From the NCBI GenBank assembly GCA_945900695.1, contig CAMDJU010000028.1, positions 1 through 16,124 on the forward strand: 16,124 nucleotides of DNA, read 5' to 3'. Below, one piece after another: positions 14,097 to 16,124 of the stretch; position 1 is the first letter of the stretch; every line of letters starts with the position of its first letter. The notes beneath the pieces were generated by a model. That model saw only the letters and a list, made by a program, of their open reading frames with translations. It did no database searches and was not told the origin of the DNA. The stretch is from Bordetella parapertussis. GTDB taxonomy: Bacteria > Pseudomonadota > Gammaproteobacteria > Burkholderiales > Burkholderiaceae_C. Made by a program: the position numbers and the translations under genes.

Positions 14097-14196
14097 TGCG
14101 CCATCCGATCGCAGCCCTTTTTTGACGCGCTTGATTTGCACCAGCACCCAGGCGCTGCCCCAATGGCCAACAGCGCCAAGTCAGGTCCGCCGTGAG

Positions 14197-14372
14197 ATGC
14201 CGCGCCGCGCCCAACTGCAGGCCATGGCCTGCAACACCCCCCTGCAGACCGTGCCCAACGCGGTGCTGCAAGAAACCTGCCTCAACCACCAACCCGTCGC
14301 CCTTATGACCTGATGGAGTGGCCTGGCCTGCCGCGCATGCTGGACCGCATGGACCCGACTTGCCGGGATTGA
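14197..14372 (+). pseudogene. Possible frameshifted gene remnant, family unrecognised
   Basis: An open stretch from the ATG at 14197 reads MPRRAQLQAMACNTPLQ and continues to NAVLQETCLNHQPV with mostly G/C third positions. Near 14298 the coding-like signal seems to move to another frame, which reads RPYDLMEWPGLPRMLDRMD and stops at 14370-14372. Joined by one frameshift it would give about 58 residues. The pattern suggests the decayed 3' end of a gene, but I do not recognise the family and it may be chance in GC-rich DNA. Confidence 0.25.
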
Positions 14373-14450
14373 GCCTTGCACCCGCCATCGGGGCATTAAT
14401 CCAGCCACTTTTCCACGCTCGACCACTGTCAGGAGATTTGCGTCACTTAT

Positions 14451-14475
14451 TTGACAATTTTTCTAAAAATATAAT
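14451..14475 (+). promoter_or_regulatory. Promoter-like boxes upstream of the RTX gene
   Basis: A perfect TTGACA (14451-14456) and a perfect TATAAT (14470-14475) occur here, but only 13 bp apart, too short for a normal sigma70 promoter. Either box may serve with a weaker partner. The long leader to the ATG at 14594 would be about 110 nt. Confidence 0.3.
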
Positions 14476-14503
14476 TTTTTTTAAGTAAAAAGAGGGTTTA
14501 ACA

Positions 14504-14516
14504 TTATTGATAATAA
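14504..14516. repeat. Perfect inverted repeat in the AT-rich leader
   Basis: TTATT and AATAA flank GAT, giving a 13-bp perfect inverted repeat about 80 bp before the RTX start codon. It could be a regulator site or simple AT-rich symmetry. Confidence 0.35.
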
Positions 14517-14593
14517 AGCCAATATTTTTTGTTAATCAGCCGCTGTGGTCGCCTCGGCCCTTTCAATATCTAAGTTACCCATCGGAATAAGCC

Positions 14594-16124
14594 ATGCCCA
14601 ACTTCACCGGCGACTCGTCAAACAACCTCCTCACAGGGGGCAGCGGCGATGACATCGTTTCTGGCCTGAACGGCGACGACACCCTGTACGGCGGCGCGGG
14701 CAACGACAGCATTTTGGGTGGCGAGGGCAACGACTCCCTTTACGGCGAGCATGGCAATGACACCATCGATGGCGGCAACGGTTGGGACCGAGGGGTGTTC
14801 AGTGGCAACCAAAGCGACTACAGCGTGGCCTTCAACCCCAGCTTGCAAACCGTCACCTTGACCGACAACCGCAGCGGCAACGCAGCCAACAGCGGCACCG
14901 ATGTGCTCAAAAGCATCGACAACTTTCAGTTTGCCAACACCAGCAAAACTTTGCCTGGCCTGCTCCAAGCCGCCAACCAAAGCTTCGGTGTCGACCTCAA
15001 TGGCTGGGGCGACACCAGCTTGCAGCGCACCTACTGGATGGGGCCAAATCAATACTACCCAGGCAGCAACAACGTGCCCCAAAAGCAAGCGGGCGCTGGC
15101 TTTTGGGGCGCCGAAGTGGGCTTGTCTGGTGGCGTCCAAGCGGTTCGCATCAGCACCACGCAATCGGCCAGCAGCATCCAAAACAATGCGGTTCTCGATT
15201 GGGTGTTTGGCTATGTCGGCAGCCAAACCGCCAACCCCACCCTGCGCTTTGGCGAAACGTCTGCGAGCACAGCCAGCTTCACCAGCAACAGCAAAACCTT
15301 CACCGCTTCGCAGACCACCCATGTCACCAACGGCGTGACCCATTACGACCTGCTGATCAAGGCCAGCGACAACAGCTTGGTCGACAGCGAGGCCATGTCC
15401 AATGCCATGAGCCAGGTCAGGCTGGACTACCGCAGCAATGTCACCCAGCCGGCGCAAGAGCAATTTGATGTGAAGTTGCAGGTCAACATATCGGCCGACT
15501 TGCAAAACTGGGTGGGGGCCAGCCCCGGACAGACCGATACCTTTGTCGCCCGATTGGACAACCAAGGGCCCTTGATCGCTACCGCCAGTTACGGCGGGCG
15601 CATGGTGGGCTTGGCGTTCAAAAACATTTTGGACATCCCCACCAGTTTGCCCGACGCTTCTTTAGACGCTTGGCAGGCCCACCCCGACAAAAGCCACTTC
15701 AAGGTGACGGTGGACGGCAAACAGGCCATTGTCATGGACGCGGTGATGGTGAATGACGGTGTGGCTTTGTTGCTGGGCAGCGCCATCCCCAGCACCGCCC
15801 GCGACGTGACGGTCAGCTACACGGACCCGGCTGGCAACCAGTCCACCAAGGTGATTGAAGACTGGCAGGGCAACGACACGTCCAGCTTCAACATCCAGGC
15901 CGTGAAAAACGACGCGGTTGATTTTGTCGGAACCATCAATAGCAACGCTGTGTTGGGCTACGACACATTTGGCGACGGAACGGCCAAATACGTGAGTGAC
16001 GATGGCGATTTCAATGACGGGGCATTGGCCAAGGTGACCAGTGTCAATGGCACCAGCGCCACCATCAGCTGTGTGGCGCCTGCTTGGGGCAGCAATCCGG
16101 CATACAGCTACAAAGCCGGTGCCA
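14594..16124 (+). CDS. RTX calcium-binding protein with SwmB-like domain, 3' partial
   Basis: The frame is open from the ATG at 14594 (GGAA 6 nt upstream) to the window edge with no stop, giving at least 510 residues; the gene continues beyond. There is no Sec signal peptide. Residues 15-68 are six tandem glycine/aspartate nonapeptides such as GGAGNDSIL, the calcium-binding RTX roll of type I secreted proteins. A typical RTX-linked module follows, with [18 protein letters not shown] and [15 protein letters not shown] to about 115. Residues about 130-320 are rich in Gly, Ser, Thr and Asn, beta-like and not recognised. Residues about 326-440 resemble a SwmB repeat ([51 protein letters not shown]), found in large bacterial surface proteins. 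It is probably a type I-secreted adhesin or surface-layer-like protein, unrelated to the catabolic genes. Confidence 0.88.
   Translation, partial: MPNFTGDSSNNLLTGGSGDDIVSGLNGDDTLYGGAGNDSILGGEGNDSLYGEHGNDTIDGGNGWDRGVFSGNQSDYSVAFNPSLQTVTLTDNRSGNAANSGTDVLKSIDNFQFANTSKTLPGLLQAANQSFGVDLNGWGDTSLQRTYWMGPNQYYPGSNNVPQKQAGAGFWGAEVGLSGGVQAVRISTTQSASSIQNNAVLDWVFGYVGSQTANPTLRFGETSASTASFTSNSKTFTASQTTHVTNGVTHYDLLIKASDNSLVDSEAMSNAMSQVRLDYRSNVTQPAQEQFDVKLQVNISADLQNWVGASPGQTDTFVARLDNQGPLIATASYGGRMVGLAFKNILDIPTSLPDASLDAWQAHPDKSHFKVTVDGKQAIVMDAVMVNDGVALLLGSAIPSTARDVTVSYTDPAGNQSTKVIEDWQGNDTSSFNIQAVKNDAVDFVGTINSNAVLGYDTFGDGTAKYVSDDGDFNDGALAKVTSVNGTSATISCVAPAWGSNPAYSYKAGA
14636..14797 (+). repeat. Six tandem RTX nonapeptide repeats
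   Basis: Six 27-bp units encode [45 protein letters not shown] and GGNGWDRGV. The first five keep the G-x-G-[ND]-D core that binds calcium between turns; the sixth has W in place of the first acidic/amide residue and looks like the capping unit. Confidence 0.9.

Larger units (their letters stand above)
14097..14593. other. Intergenic region between the MarR gene and the RTX gene
   Basis: About 500 bp with no intact gene. The first part (to about 14400) is GC-rich and holds a TTTTTT run at 14118-14123 and a possible frameshifted coding remnant. The second part, about 14446-14535, is sharply AT-rich and includes TTGACA at 14451, TATAAT at 14470 and the perfect inverted repeat TTATT-GAT-AATAA at 14504-14516. 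The AT-rich block probably carries the promoter of the RTX gene and may bind nucleoid proteins such as H-NS or IHF; this is inferred from composition only. Confidence 0.6.

Noticed and set aside
14097..14123. Intrinsic terminator after the second MarR gene
   Set aside because: TGCG and CGCA could pair over a 9-nt loop before GCCC and six T, but a 4-bp stem not adjacent to the T-run is too weak to call.
14568..14574. ATCTAAG, matching one half of the palindrome at 11373-11386, upstream of the RTX gene
   Set aside because: No opposing CTTAG half is present, and a 7-base match is expected by chance over this length of sequence.
14618..15565. A 315-codon open frame on the minus strand opposite the RTX gene
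   Set aside because: Low-complexity Val/Ala/Gly sequence produced by reading the repeat-rich RTX gene backwards; the plus-strand frame has clear RTX repeats and stays open to the window edge.

Overview
The window reads as a piece of a high-GC beta-proteobacterial chromosome, most likely Burkholderiales and plausibly Comamonadaceae. This is inferred from the G/C-rich third codon positions, the frequent TTG leucine codons, two Bug/TctC-type solute receptors without a membrane partner, and the phthalate-type oxygenase cluster. No rRNA, tRNA, CRISPR array, transposase or attachment site was seen.

Region A (1-5409, + strand) is a catabolic operon that enters the window already in progress. It encodes a three-subunit molybdenum hydroxylase of the xanthine dehydrogenase family: a large molybdopterin subunit (5' end missing), an FAD subunit and a 2Fe-2S subunit. 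An enolase-superfamily sugar-acid dehydratase (resembling D-tartrate dehydratase) and a small VOC metalloprotein lie between the large and FAD subunits. The substrate cannot be read from the sequence.

Region B (5438-11319, - strand) holds, in transcription order from the right, a phthalate-4,5-dioxygenase-type Rieske oxygenase, a Bug receptor, an M29-like metalloprotein (the fold shared by aminopeptidase T and 2,5-dihydroxypyridine dioxygenase NicX), a second Bug receptor and a TauE/SafE membrane protein. A MarR regulator with its own promoter follows and converges on region A.

Region C (11360-14096, + strand) is divergent from B. It encodes the phthalate-dioxygenase-type reductase, a Pht4-type cis-dihydrodiol dehydrogenase and a second MarR regulator, joined by 4-bp stop/start overlaps. 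B and C together supply the oxygenase, its electron donor, the rearomatising dehydrogenase, uptake receptors and a repressor. A compact node at 11360-11414 carries two opposed sigma70-like promoters around a CTTAG-N4-CTAAG palindrome. I infer that the MarR protein at 13590 acts there on both operons. The decarboxylase that normally follows in phthalate catabolism is not in the window, so the true substrate may be a phthalate isomer or another aromatic or heteroaromatic acid.

Region D (14097-16124) is unrelated: about 500 bp of mostly noncoding, partly very AT-rich DNA with a possible frameshifted gene remnant, then the start of a large RTX-type calcium-binding protein that is still open at the window edge.
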